Positions 17,983 through 25,709 of a stretch of 34,348 nucleotides of DNA are shown piece after piece; within the stretch, counting starts at the first letter, position 1, and the number at the start of each line of letters is the position of its first letter. The translations under genes were made by a program, and so were the position numbers. This DNA is from Paenimyroides viscosum (GTDB taxonomy: Bacteria > Bacteroidota > Bacteroidia > Flavobacteriales > Flavobacteriaceae), in assembly GCF_003858535.1 (NCBI RefSeq), contig NZ_RQTJ01000030.1, positions 220 to 34,567 on the forward strand, written 5' to 3'. The notes under the pieces were generated by a model. The model ran no database searches. It had not been told where the DNA came from and saw only the letters and a program-made list of their open reading frames with translations.

Positions 17983-17993
17983 AAAATAATAAA

Positions 17994-19103
17994 ATGAACG
18001 AACAACAATCAGACGACATTTACGGCAGAGCACGAGTTCAAGATACGCCCGAGCTCGAAGCCTACTATAAAGAATTAGAAGGATTAGGCGCCGGAGCTTT
18101 ATGGACGGTTGCCAACGACATTGAACCTTGGGAACCTCGGAGCTCTTCGATTCCAATGCTTTGGAAATATGAAGACTTAAGACATTTGGTTTTAAAATCT
18201 TCCGAATTGGTAACACCTGAACAGGCCGGACGACGAGTGGTGTATTTGGTAAACGACAAACGCAGAGATGTAAGTGCGGCTGTGGGTTGGTTGTATACCG
18301 GAATTCAGGTTACGCGTCCCGGCGAATTCACTTCAGCGCATCGTCACAAAGCCTCTGCCTTGCGTTTTATTATGGAAGGCAAAGGTGGATACACCGTTGT
18401 TGATGGTAACAAAATTATGCTAGAAGTCAACGATTTTGTGATTACACCAAACTCAACATGGCACGAACATGGCGTAGAAGCAGGCGGAAAAACCTGTATT
18501 TGGCAAGATGGATTGGATATTCCGTTGGTAAATGCTTTGGAAGCTAATGATTATGCGGTTTTAGATGGTACGCAAGAACTAAATGCTCCACTCAATTATT
18601 CTCCGATGACGTATGGAGGTACCGGATTGATTCCACCTGATAAGGAGTGGGACAAACCGTATTCGCCTTTGTTTAAATATTCATGGAAAACGGTTTATCC
18701 CGCACTTTTAGAAGCCGAAAAGGTAAATGTACCCAACCCTTTTGACGGAATTATTATGCAATACAGCAATCCGTTGACAGGTGGTCACGTAATGCAAACG
18801 ATGGGAGCTTCTATTCAATTGTTGCCAAAAGGATTTAAAGGAAAAGCACATAAACACACCGGTTCTTTTGTTTATCAATGCGCCAAAGGAAAAGGATACA
18901 CGATCATCAATGGAAAACGTTTCGATTGGAAAGAGCGCGATATTTTCTGTGTTCCAAGTTGGGCTTGGCATGAACATCATAATTTATCTGATACCGAAGA
19001 TGCCTGTCTGTTTTCATTTAACGATTTACCTGTTATTGAGAGTTTAGGTTTGTATCAGGAAAAAGTTTTTGAAGATAATGAGGGAAATCAGGTTAATCAG
19101 TAA
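17994..19103 (+). CDS. Gentisate 1,2-dioxygenase-type bicupin ring-cleavage enzyme
   Basis: A 369-residue bicupin. The first cupin has likely metal ligands H117 and H119 in SAHRHKASALRF and a histidine in TWHEHG (157/159). The second has H286/H288 in KAHKHTGSF and H326/H328 in AWHEHHN. Both halves look able to bind metal, although in known gentisate dioxygenases usually one site is active. The family opens 2,5-dihydroxybenzoate between C1 and C2, giving maleylpyruvate; 5-hydroxyanthranilate 1,2-dioxygenase is a close relative. Its place downstream of a 5-hydroxylase and thioesterase fits either substrate. By eye its first few hundred bases look less A+T-rich than the surrounding genes. Confidence 0.88.
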   Translation: MNEQQSDDIYGRARVQDTPELEAYYKELEGLGAGALWTVANDIEPWEPRSSSIPMLWKYEDLRHLVLKSSELVTPEQAGRRVVYLVNDKRRDVSAAVGWLYTGIQVTRPGEFTSAHRHKASALRFIMEGKGGYTVVDGNKIMLEVNDFVITPNSTWHEHGVEAGGKTCIWQDGLDIPLVNALEANDYAVLDGTQELNAPLNYSPMTYGGTGLIPPDKEWDKPYSPLFKYSWKTVYPALLEAEKVNVPNPFDGIIMQYSNPLTGGHVMQTMGASIQLLPKGFKGKAHKHTGSFVYQCAKGKGYTIINGKRFDWKERDIFCVPSWAWHEHHNLSDTEDACLFSFNDLPVIESLGLYQEKVFEDNEGNQVNQ

Positions 19104-19764
19104 AAAAAGCATTTTATTTTCAAGTTTAATATTATCAAGCATAATACTTATGGCGTTTTTTAGTTTCAAAAAAGAAAATAAAGAAGACAAATTTTGGAAT
19201 TGGTTCATTAAAAACGAAGAATACATTTATAAAAATGTAGATAACCTCGAATTAAGAGATGCTATTTTCGATGATATTACTGAACATTTTCAAGAAATTG
19301 ATGAAAACCTAACATTTGAATTTAGTCCAATCCATGAAAATGGCATTAGGGAATTTTCTATTTCTGCCGATGGTATAGAAGAAAGTTTTTCTGCTGTTAA
19401 TAAAATGATTAGTAAAAGTCCAAAACTAAAAAATTGGCAATTTAATTCTTTCAGACAAAGAATACCTGGAGACGAACTGACAATTAATTATGGGGATTAT
19501 AAAATAGGATATGATGATATTTATTTTACATATTCAACTGAGAATGATGAATTAGGCATAGAATTATTCACTAGAAATTTTGATGATTCAGGAGAAATGA
19601 AAAATGTTATATACATTTTGTTAGATGGGCTTATTGGTGAATATGATGTAACCGTTAATATAAATTGGATTGAGTGGAAAAAGTTAGAAGAAAAAAATAT
19701 ACAAAATCTTCAACCTTTAACTGATTTAAGAAAAGTAATAGATCATAGAAAAAAACTTAATTAA
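19078..19764 (+). CDS. Conserved hypothetical membrane-anchored protein
   Basis: A 228-residue protein with one N-terminal hydrophobic segment (about residues 9-28, ILFSSLILSSIILMAFF), then a soluble part starting KENKEDKFWNWFIKNEEYIY. Stretches such as REFSISADGIEESF and NWQFNSFRQRIPG recall a family of uncharacterised Bacteroidota proteins, but I know of no function. The ATG at 19078 overlaps the dioxygenase gene by 26 bases in another frame; a TTG three codons earlier is possible. Its reading frame is richer in A+T than the dioxygenase gene. No catabolic role is evident, though the overlap implies co-transcription. Confidence 0.7.
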   Translation: MREIRLISKKSILFSSLILSSIILMAFFSFKKENKEDKFWNWFIKNEEYIYKNVDNLELRDAIFDDITEHFQEIDENLTFEFSPIHENGIREFSISADGIEESFSAVNKMISKSPKLKNWQFNSFRQRIPGDELTINYGDYKIGYDDIYFTYSTENDELGIELFTRNFDDSGEMKNVIYILLDGLIGEYDVTVNINWIEWKKLEEKNIQNLQPLTDLRKVIDHRKKLN

Positions 19765-19843
19765 TGATTTTCAAGATCAATTCTAGTTTAGCAAATACAG
19801 AATTAATGAGTAAAAATTAGTAAATGATTTATATCTTTAAATT

Positions 19844-20488
19844 ATGAAACTATCGTCGAAAGCAAAAAATATTTTTGATCAATTGAATACCGAAAACACC
19901 AAGTTGGGTGATTTACGCACTATTGCAAAAGATATAAAAAAAGACCATGAATTGGCTATCGAATTATGGTCAACCGAAAATTATTTTGCACGTCAATTGG
20001 CAATTTTGATTATGGATAAAAAGCTGCTTACGCAAGAAGTAATTAATCAGTTAGATCACGATATAAACAAACATCCCGAAGACGAAAAACTGCAGCTTAT
20101 TGATTGGTTAATGGCAAACCAACTGGCTAAAGATAAGAAAACAGTAAAGTTGATGGAATCTTGGCAAAACAGTCCGTCAAGTTTACAAAGACGTACATTT
20201 TGGTATTATCAAGGTCGGTTAAGATGGGTAGGGCAAACACCGCCGCCTAACAGTGAAGCCTTACTTACTTTTGTTGAAAAAGAAATTGAAAACGAAGTTT
20301 CCGAAGTTCAATGGGCTATGAATTTTACAACAGCGCAAATTGGAATTTTTCAACCTGAATATCGCGAGCGTTGTATTGCCGTGGGCGAAAATACCGGATT
20401 ATTTAAAAATGAAATAGTAGCAAAAAACTGTACCCCTAACTATTTACCAAATTATATTGCTATACAAGTGGCTAAACTTAATAAATAA
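19844..20488 (+). CDS. DNA alkylation repair (AlkD-like) HEAT-repeat protein
   Basis: A 214-residue all-helical protein resembling the AlkD family of DNA glycosylases, which are built of HEAT-like repeats. Suggestive stretches are LWSTENYFARQLAILIMD (about residues 43-60) and QRRTFWYYQGRLRWVG (about 115-130), with a C-terminal EYRERCIAVGENTGLF. The family removes N3- and N7-alkylated bases, but many homologues are untested. There is a 79-base gap from the previous gene and no link to aromatic catabolism beyond position. Confidence 0.75.
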   Translation: MKLSSKAKNIFDQLNTENTKLGDLRTIAKDIKKDHELAIELWSTENYFARQLAILIMDKKLLTQEVINQLDHDINKHPEDEKLQLIDWLMANQLAKDKKTVKLMESWQNSPSSLQRRTFWYYQGRLRWVGQTPPPNSEALLTFVEKEIENEVSEVQWAMNFTTAQIGIFQPEYRERCIAVGENTGLFKNEIVAKNCTPNYLPNYIAIQVAKLNK

Positions 20489-20492
20489 AATA

Positions 20493-20675
20493 ATGAAAAA
20501 TTTTAAACCCTTATTCGGAATAGGAATAGCCATAATCTTTATCGTAATTGGATTCAAACTTATAGCAAAAGGAGATCAATTATCTGTAATAATCGGATAT
20601 GCAAATATTATTTTTTGGTCAGGCATCATTCTATTTGCAACTTACAAAATATTAATTAAAAGAAAGAATTATTAA
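20493..20675 (+). CDS. Small two-helix membrane protein
   Basis: A 60-residue protein with two predicted membrane helices (about residues 7-25, LFGIGIAIIFIVIGF, and 31-52, VIIGYANIIFWSGIILFATY) and a basic C-terminus ILIKRKNY. The ATG at 20493 follows the preceding stop by 4 bases; an upstream in-frame start would overlap that gene by more than 30 bases and add no domain. It is not recognised as a named family and its function is unknown. Confidence 0.6.
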   Translation: MKNFKPLFGIGIAIIFIVIGFKLIAKGDQLSVIIGYANIIFWSGIILFATYKILIKRKNY

Positions 20676-20696
20676 ATTATAGTCAAAAATAAAAAA

Positions 20697-21605
20697 ATGA
20701 AACTACTTACATACAAAACACAAGACAGCGATTCTCGTTTAGGATTTATTCACAACAATATGGTTGTTGACATGGAAGATTTTGGTGGAATTTCGAATTT
20801 TCCATTACCAAATGATATGTTAGAATTAATTGATATGGGATTTGAAGTAATTGATGAGATTATTAATTTGATTGATGATACTCGTGAAGTCGATTTTGAA
20901 AATATTTCTTATTCATTGAACGAAGTTGAAATTTTAGCTCCGATTGAAAAACCAAGAAAAAACATCATCGGTATTGGATTGAATTACACCGAACATGTAG
21001 CTGAAAGCGCACGTACATTAGATACTACAGGGAAATTGCCTCAAAAACCAATAATTTTCTCTAAGCCGCCCACAACAGTTACTGGTCCAAATACCAACAT
21101 TTTATTAAACAGCAAATTGACGCAACAGTTAGATTGGGAAGTAGAATTGGCAGTTGTTATGGGTAAAAAAGGAAAATACGTTGCTAAAGAAAATGCGTTA
21201 GATTACGTTTTTGGTTACACCATTATCAATGATATTTCGGCACGTGATTGCCGTCGTGAAGGACAATGGATCGTTTCAAAAGGACAAGACACTTTTGCAC
21301 CAATGGGACCATTTTTAGTTACCAAAGATGAAATTGAAAATCCGCACAACTTAAACCTTTCGTTAAAATTAAACGGAATCGAAAAACAGAATTCTAACAC
21401 GCAATTTTTGTTATTCAATATCAACGATTTAATTGAAGATTTAAGTACAGTTTTCACGCTTGAAGCAGGAGATATTATTGCAACAGGAACGCCTGCCGGT
21501 GTTGGAGCAGGTAGAAATCCTCAAGAATGGATGAAAGATGGTGATGTAATGGAATGTTATGTGGAAAACATTGGAACATTGACAAATACTGTTAAAGAGA
21601 TTTAA
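20697..21605 (+). CDS. Fumarylacetoacetate hydrolase (FAH)-family hydrolase
   Basis: A 302-residue FAH-superfamily enzyme. The metal ligands E148 and E150 lie in DWEVELAVV and D179 in INDISARD. The oxyanion/substrate region is GLNYTEHVAE (H100), and GDIIATGTPAGVGAG lies near the C-terminus. FAH enzymes split C-C bonds in 2,4-diketo acids such as fumarylpyruvate, maleylpyruvate and acylpyruvates. Here it most likely cleaves the ring-opening product of the dioxygenase to pyruvate plus a C4 acid. Because the next catabolic gene is a maleate isomerase, the C4 acid may be maleate, which would make this a maleylpyruvate hydrolase. Confidence 0.88.
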   Translation: MKLLTYKTQDSDSRLGFIHNNMVVDMEDFGGISNFPLPNDMLELIDMGFEVIDEIINLIDDTREVDFENISYSLNEVEILAPIEKPRKNIIGIGLNYTEHVAESARTLDTTGKLPQKPIIFSKPPTTVTGPNTNILLNSKLTQQLDWEVELAVVMGKKGKYVAKENALDYVFGYTIINDISARDCRREGQWIVSKGQDTFAPMGPFLVTKDEIENPHNLNLSLKLNGIEKQNSNTQFLLFNINDLIEDLSTVFTLEAGDIIATGTPAGVGAGRNPQEWMKDGDVMECYVENIGTLTNTVKEI

Positions 21606-21619
21606 TTTACAACTAAAAA

Positions 21620-21712
21620 GCGTTAGGGATTGAAGTGAAAATCCTTTAAAATGTTTTTTATCAAAACATTTTAAAGATTGAAACGAAAAGCCCGACCCAA
21701 AGGGGAACGCCC
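21620..21712 (+). repeat. Dispersed structured intergenic repeat
   Basis: An outer stem GCGTT (21620-21624) / AACGC (21706-21710) surrounds a perfect 14-bp hairpin, CTTTAAAATGTTTT (21644-21657) with AAAACATTTTAAAG (21663-21676). On either side of the hairpin is a near-copy of GATTGAAGTGAAAA. The modules GCGTTAGGGATTG and AAAGCCCGACC recur in altered order at 34265-34300 on the other strand. It fills the gap between the hydrolase and maleate isomerase genes, so it would be transcribed in an operon. Confidence 0.75.
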
Positions 21713-21730
21713 AAAATATAGAAAATATAA

Positions 21731-22480
21731 ATGAAAAAATATAGAATCGGACAAATAGTTCCATCGAGCAATGTAACAATGGAAACCGAAATTCCGGCAA
21801 TATTCAAAGCGCGCGAAACTATTTTATCGGAACGTTTCACATTTCATTCTAGCAGAATGCGAATGAAAAAAGTGACCAAAGAAGAGTTAGAAGCAATGGA
21901 TGCCATGAGTTTAAAATGTGCGTTGGAATTGTCTGATGCTCAAGTTGATGTCATGGGTTATGCGTGTTTGGTAGCAATTATGAGTATGGGTCGCGGGTAT
22001 CATTGCGTTTCTGAAGTGAATCTACATCAGGAAACAATAGCTAACGGTTTTCCTACGCCAATTGTAACATCTGCCGGCGCATTAATTAACGGACTGAATG
22101 TTTTGGGAGCCAAAACGGTTTCGATAATTACGCCATACATGCGTCCGTTAACCGATATGGTGGTTGATTATATTGAACATCAAGGTTTTAAAGTTAAAGA
22201 AAGTATTGCTTTAGAAATTCCTGATAATTTAGAAGTTGCTGCTCAAAATCCGATGAATTTACTGGATATTTACAAGCAGTTAGATTTAACAGGAGTTGAT
22301 GTTTTGGTAGTTTCGGCTTGTGTACAAATGCCTTCGTTGGAAGCCATTGATTTGATTGAACAGGAAATTGGTATTCCGGTGACATCGGCTGCCGTTTGTA
22401 CAACTTACGAAATGATGAAAAAATTAGGAATTGAAGCCAAATCTACTATTGGCGGAAGTTTGTTAAAAAAGAATTATTAA
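21731..22480 (+). CDS. Maleate cis-trans isomerase
   Basis: A 249-residue member of the Asp/Glu racemase superfamily, very similar in pattern to the maleate isomerases of nicotinate degradation (NicE). The opening RIGQIVPSSNVTMETEIPA and the block RFTFHSSRMRMKKVTKEEL fit. The two catalytic cysteines are C79 in GYACLVAIM and C197 in SACVQMPS; known maleate isomerases have them at about 76 and 194. It converts maleate to fumarate, which enters the citric acid cycle. As the last gene of the block it would finish a route from an aromatic acid to pyruvate and fumarate. A broader use on maleylpyruvate cannot be excluded. Confidence 0.9.
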   Translation: MKKYRIGQIVPSSNVTMETEIPAIFKARETILSERFTFHSSRMRMKKVTKEELEAMDAMSLKCALELSDAQVDVMGYACLVAIMSMGRGYHCVSEVNLHQETIANGFPTPIVTSAGALINGLNVLGAKTVSIITPYMRPLTDMVVDYIEHQGFKVKESIALEIPDNLEVAAQNPMNLLDIYKQLDLTGVDVLVVSACVQMPSLEAIDLIEQEIGIPVTSAAVCTTYEMMKKLGIEAKSTIGGSLLKKNY

Positions 22481-22487
22481 GATTTAT

Positions 22488-22515
22488 CCTGCAAGGTCTT
22501 AACTGACCTTGTAGG
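22488..22515. terminator. Hairpin between convergent genes, likely bidirectional terminator
   Basis: CCTGCAAGGTC / GACCTTGTAGG, an 11-bp stem with one wobble pair and a TTAACT loop, followed by TTTTA on the plus strand. It lies between the stops of the maleate isomerase and the metalloprotease genes and marks the end of the catabolic block. Confidence 0.75.
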
Positions 22516-22517
22516 TT

Positions 22518-23150
22518 TTAATTGAAGTTTATTTTTCCTGCGCAATCATCACATAACTTCAATTTGGCATTATCAATAGTTTTTACACTTTCTACAGCAT
22601 CTGTCATAATGCACTTTTTGTTAGGACAATGTGGTAAACCAAGATTATGACCAAATTCGTGAACTGCAACTTTTTTTAATCTCTCAAAATAAACAGCTTT
22701 GTTTTTATTCTTTATTCGAAAAGTAGAAACAACACAACTTTCACCTGGACAATATGCTAATCCCATTATTCCCCAATCTTGATACTTATATTCAGGTTTT
22801 TTAATATTTCCAGAATCATCTTTTTTGGTAACAGAAATATCTTTTGATGTCAGTCCTAAAATGTAATCAATTTTACTATTAATATCTTTCTGTTGAAATT
22901 TAATAATACTGTCGGCTCTGTATCGAGGTGATTTAACACTGATATAAGCATTTGGATACAATTCCTGATGTTTAGATATTACAGTTTTAACACCGTAAAT
23001 TTTCTGTAGAATTGATGTTACTGTATCAACTTCATTATCTGGAAAGCCTTTATACTGTTTAACTAAAACGGTTGTTTCTGGTGTAACTGATGGTGTTTTT
23101 TTACAACTTATTAAAAACAAAAATCCTACAAAGAATAAGCAAAGCTTCAT
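22518..23150 (-). CDS. Archaemetzincin-like metalloprotease, lipoprotein
   Basis: A 210-residue predicted lipoprotein (signal peptide with lipobox LISC, cysteine 16). The zinc protease motif H164-EFGH-NLGLP-H174 is followed at once by C175 and C180, with C200 and C203 near the end. HExxHxxGxxHC-x4-C-x-M together with a later C-x2-C is the archaemetzincin signature. The unusual point is export: archaemetzincins are typically soluble proteins with no signal peptide. Its substrate is unknown. The stop of its mRNA is near the hairpin at 22488; recN follows 8 bases upstream on the same strand boundary, so the two may be co-transcribed. Confidence 0.85.
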   Translation of the reverse strand: MKLCLFFVGFLFLISCKKTPSVTPETTVLVKQYKGFPDNEVDTVTSILQKIYGVKTVISKHQELYPNAYISVKSPRYRADSIIKFQQKDINSKIDYILGLTSKDISVTKKDDSGNIKKPEYKYQDWGIMGLAYCPGESCVVSTFRIKNKNKAVYFERLKKVAVHEFGHNLGLPHCPNKKCIMTDAVESVKTIDNAKLKLCDDCAGKINFN

Positions 23151-23158
23151 AAGTATAA

Positions 23159-24811
23159 TTAATTAAGCAACTGTTTTGCGTGTTGCAAAGCCGCATCTGT
23201 AATAGTGTTACCTGAAAGCATTTGTGCAATTTCGTAAATACGTTCTTCGGTATTTAATAATTTTATCGTTGAAGTTGTTACCTTGTCATCATCGAACTTG
23301 GTTACTTTAAAATGCTGGTTTCCTTTTGATGCAACCTGCGGTAAATGAGTTATGGAAAAAATTTGCATGTAATTGCCCATTTCCTGCATAATTGTTCCCA
23401 TTTTATCAGCGACATCGCCCGAAACTCCGGTATCGATTTCATCAAAAATAATGGTCGGTAATTTGCTTTTTTGTGCTAGAATTGATTTTACGGCAAGCAT
23501 AATTCTAGAAAGTTCTCCGCCCGATGCCGTTTTTTTCAACAAACCAAACTGCATTCCTTTATTTCCAGAAAACAACCAGTTTACTTCGTCTTTTCCATTG
23601 CTTAAAAAAGTATCGCTATACGCTAATTGAATATCAAACTGCGCATTCGGCATTCCTAAAGGCTTTATCAGATTTTCAATTTCTGAACTCAATGCTTTTA
23701 AAACCGATGTTCTTTTAGCATGTAAGTCTTGAGCCAAAGCATTTAAATCTGCTTCGGTTTTTTGCAGTAATTTTTCAACCGCATTTATTTCTTCTTCAAT
23801 AGATTCTACTCCGGCAACTTTTTGCGATAATTCGTTTTGAATTTCAAGCAATTCGTCAATAGATGAAACATTGTGTTTTTTTTGCAACTGATAAATTGAT
23901 TGTAGTTTTTGATTGATCAATTCCAATTGCTGTGGATCGGCAACCAGTTGTTGTAATTCAGCCTGCAATTCATCGGAAATATCTTCCAATTCAATAAAAC
24001 TGCTTTCTAAACGCTGATACAGATTTTCGTATTTTGTGCTGATCTGCGCCAGTTTTTGTATTTGCGATTTTACTTCGTACAACTGCTTGGTAATTCCAAA
24101 TTCTTCGTTCGATAAAACAGCATAACCCTGTTCTAAAAATCCACTGACTTTTTCAACATTCGCCAATACTTCAAACTGACCTTCTAATTCTTCCTGTTCG
24201 CCGTTTTTTAAATTAGCCTGCGTTAATTCATCTAACAAAAAAGCATTATAATCTTGTTCTTTAGCTGCTTGTGATTGTTGCTCTTTTAAAAGATTTAATT
24301 GCTGCTGATACTTTTTAAAACTTTGTAATTGTTGCTGATAATCTTTCACTAAATTTCCGTTATCGGCATAAACATCCAATAAATTCAACTGATATTTCTC
24401 ACTGAAAAGATCTTGCGTTTGGTGTTGTGTATGAATATCAATCAGGAAATTACCCAACTGCTGTAGGTTTTGTAATGTAGTAGGAGCATCGTTCACAAAG
24501 GCACGCGATTTGCCTGACGGAAGAATTTCGCGTCTTACAATGGTGTCGTTTTCATAGTCTAAATCTAATTCGGAAAACAACGAGTGCAACTTATACGATG
24601 TAATATTAAAATGTGCTTCGATCACACATTTTTCTTCGGGATTTCTTAACGTGTTCAAATCGACACGTTTGCCCAAAACCAAGCCAAGCGCATCTAACAA
24701 AATAGATTTCCCTGCACCGGTTTCTCCCGTAATAATTGTTAGGTTATTTGTAAAATCAATAGCGGTATGCGCAATTAAGGCATAATTGGTAATTGATAAG
24801 TGTGTTAGCAT
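23159..24811 (-). CDS. recN: DNA repair protein RecN
   Basis: A 550-residue SMC-like ATPase of double-strand break repair. Walker A GETGAGKS is at residues 29-36. Long glutamine-rich coiled coils span about residues 150-370, the ABC signature is in TASGGELSRIMLAVKS (near 430) and Walker B is in LPTIIFDEIDTGVSGDVADK (near 455-475). The length is normal for RecN. It is the last widely conserved gene in the bamD-rpoZ-coaBC-porD-recN string and starts 10 bases after the porD stop. Confidence 0.96.
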   Translation of the reverse strand: MLTHLSITNYALIAHTAIDFTNNLTIITGETGAGKSILLDALGLVLGKRVDLNTLRNPEEKCVIEAHFNITSYKLHSLFSELDLDYENDTIVRREILPSGKSRAFVNDAPTTLQNLQQLGNFLIDIHTQHQTQDLFSEKYQLNLLDVYADNGNLVKDYQQQLQSFKKYQQQLNLLKEQQSQAAKEQDYNAFLLDELTQANLKNGEQEELEGQFEVLANVEKVSGFLEQGYAVLSNEEFGITKQLYEVKSQIQKLAQISTKYENLYQRLESSFIELEDISDELQAELQQLVADPQQLELINQKLQSIYQLQKKHNVSSIDELLEIQNELSQKVAGVESIEEEINAVEKLLQKTEADLNALAQDLHAKRTSVLKALSSEIENLIKPLGMPNAQFDIQLAYSDTFLSNGKDEVNWLFSGNKGMQFGLLKKTASGGELSRIMLAVKSILAQKSKLPTIIFDEIDTGVSGDVADKMGTIMQEMGNYMQIFSITHLPQVASKGNQHFKVTKFDDDKVTTSTIKLLNTEERIYEIAQMLSGNTITDAALQHAKQLLN

Positions 24812-24821
24812 TGTAGTTGAA

Positions 24822-25709
24822 TTACATTCGGTTCCACTTGGTTCCGTTAATAGAATTAATACGTGTTAGGGTTTCTATTAATTTTGTGGTGTCGTAAGTT
24901 GGACCTGCTCCAAAAACTTTTACAATCTCATCGGCTTTCGCATCAAAGAAAATACGTGTAGGTAAAGCATTGGGTCTTACACTATGAATATTTGCTAACT
25001 TGTTAAGGGCATTTGCAACACCTATTTTACCTTGTTCGGCATTGGTTGACATTATATCCAAACCTTTAATATGATATTCGTATAAAGCCTCACGATAAGG
25101 CGAATAATTGTTTGATAAAATATCGTTAGATAAAGCGTATCTGTTGTTTTGATCGCCCATTACCCAACCTTTATCACCTGTTTGCTGCATCATATTTACA
25201 ACATTTGATGCTTTTTGAAAATTAGCCGATCCACCGTATAAAGAAAAAGAATCAGCATCTAAACCAATAATAATGTTTGCGTAAAAGCTTAATAATCCAA
25301 CTAAATTAGATCCTATTGAATTTTCTGAATAAACCAACGGTTCAAATTCAATATAATTAAAAGCGATGTTTTTATCGCTAAAATTAAAAAGCGAAGTGCC
25401 GTAACTTGAATTGTAAATTGGTCGTGAAGATTGTATTTGCAGCGTACCGCTAATGGAATTAGAATTAGGATCGTAATCATTTACAACCAACATAATATTA
25501 CAATCTATTAATTCGTTACGTTTTATATTAAAATTGGTGAATTTTGTGTTGTTTAAAAAATCGCGTATGCTGTTTTGCAAAGTAGTAAACACTTGTTTGT
25601 TAGTTTGCTGAATTCGTTCTGCGTTTACCATTACGTTTGCGTTCAATTCTTGTGCAACGCCCGAATAGCCTATTAAAAAAACAAAAAACAATAAAATTTT
25701 ATTTCGCAT
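24822..25709 (-). CDS. porD: DUF4835 protein, type IX secretion PorD-like
   Basis: A 295-residue protein with a signal peptide (MRNKILLFFVFLIGYSGVAQ) and the DUF4835 domain beginning ELNANVMVNAERIQQTNKQVF. The equivalent protein in Porphyromonas is PorD, which has been linked to type IX secretion, although its exact part is unclear. In Flavobacteriaceae the gene regularly lies between coaBC and recN, as here. The start codon overlaps the 3' end of coaBC by 11 bases, which implies translational coupling. Confidence 0.88.
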   Translation of the reverse strand: MRNKILLFFVFLIGYSGVAQELNANVMVNAERIQQTNKQVFTTLQNSIRDFLNNTKFTNFNIKRNELIDCNIMLVVNDYDPNSNSISGTLQIQSSRPIYNSSYGTSLFNFSDKNIAFNYIEFEPLVYSENSIGSNLVGLLSFYANIIIGLDADSFSLYGGSANFQKASNVVNMMQQTGDKGWVMGDQNNRYALSNDILSNNYSPYREALYEYHIKGLDIMSTNAEQGKIGVANALNKLANIHSVRPNALPTRIFFDAKADEIVKVFGAGPTYDTTKLIETLTRINSINGTKWNRM

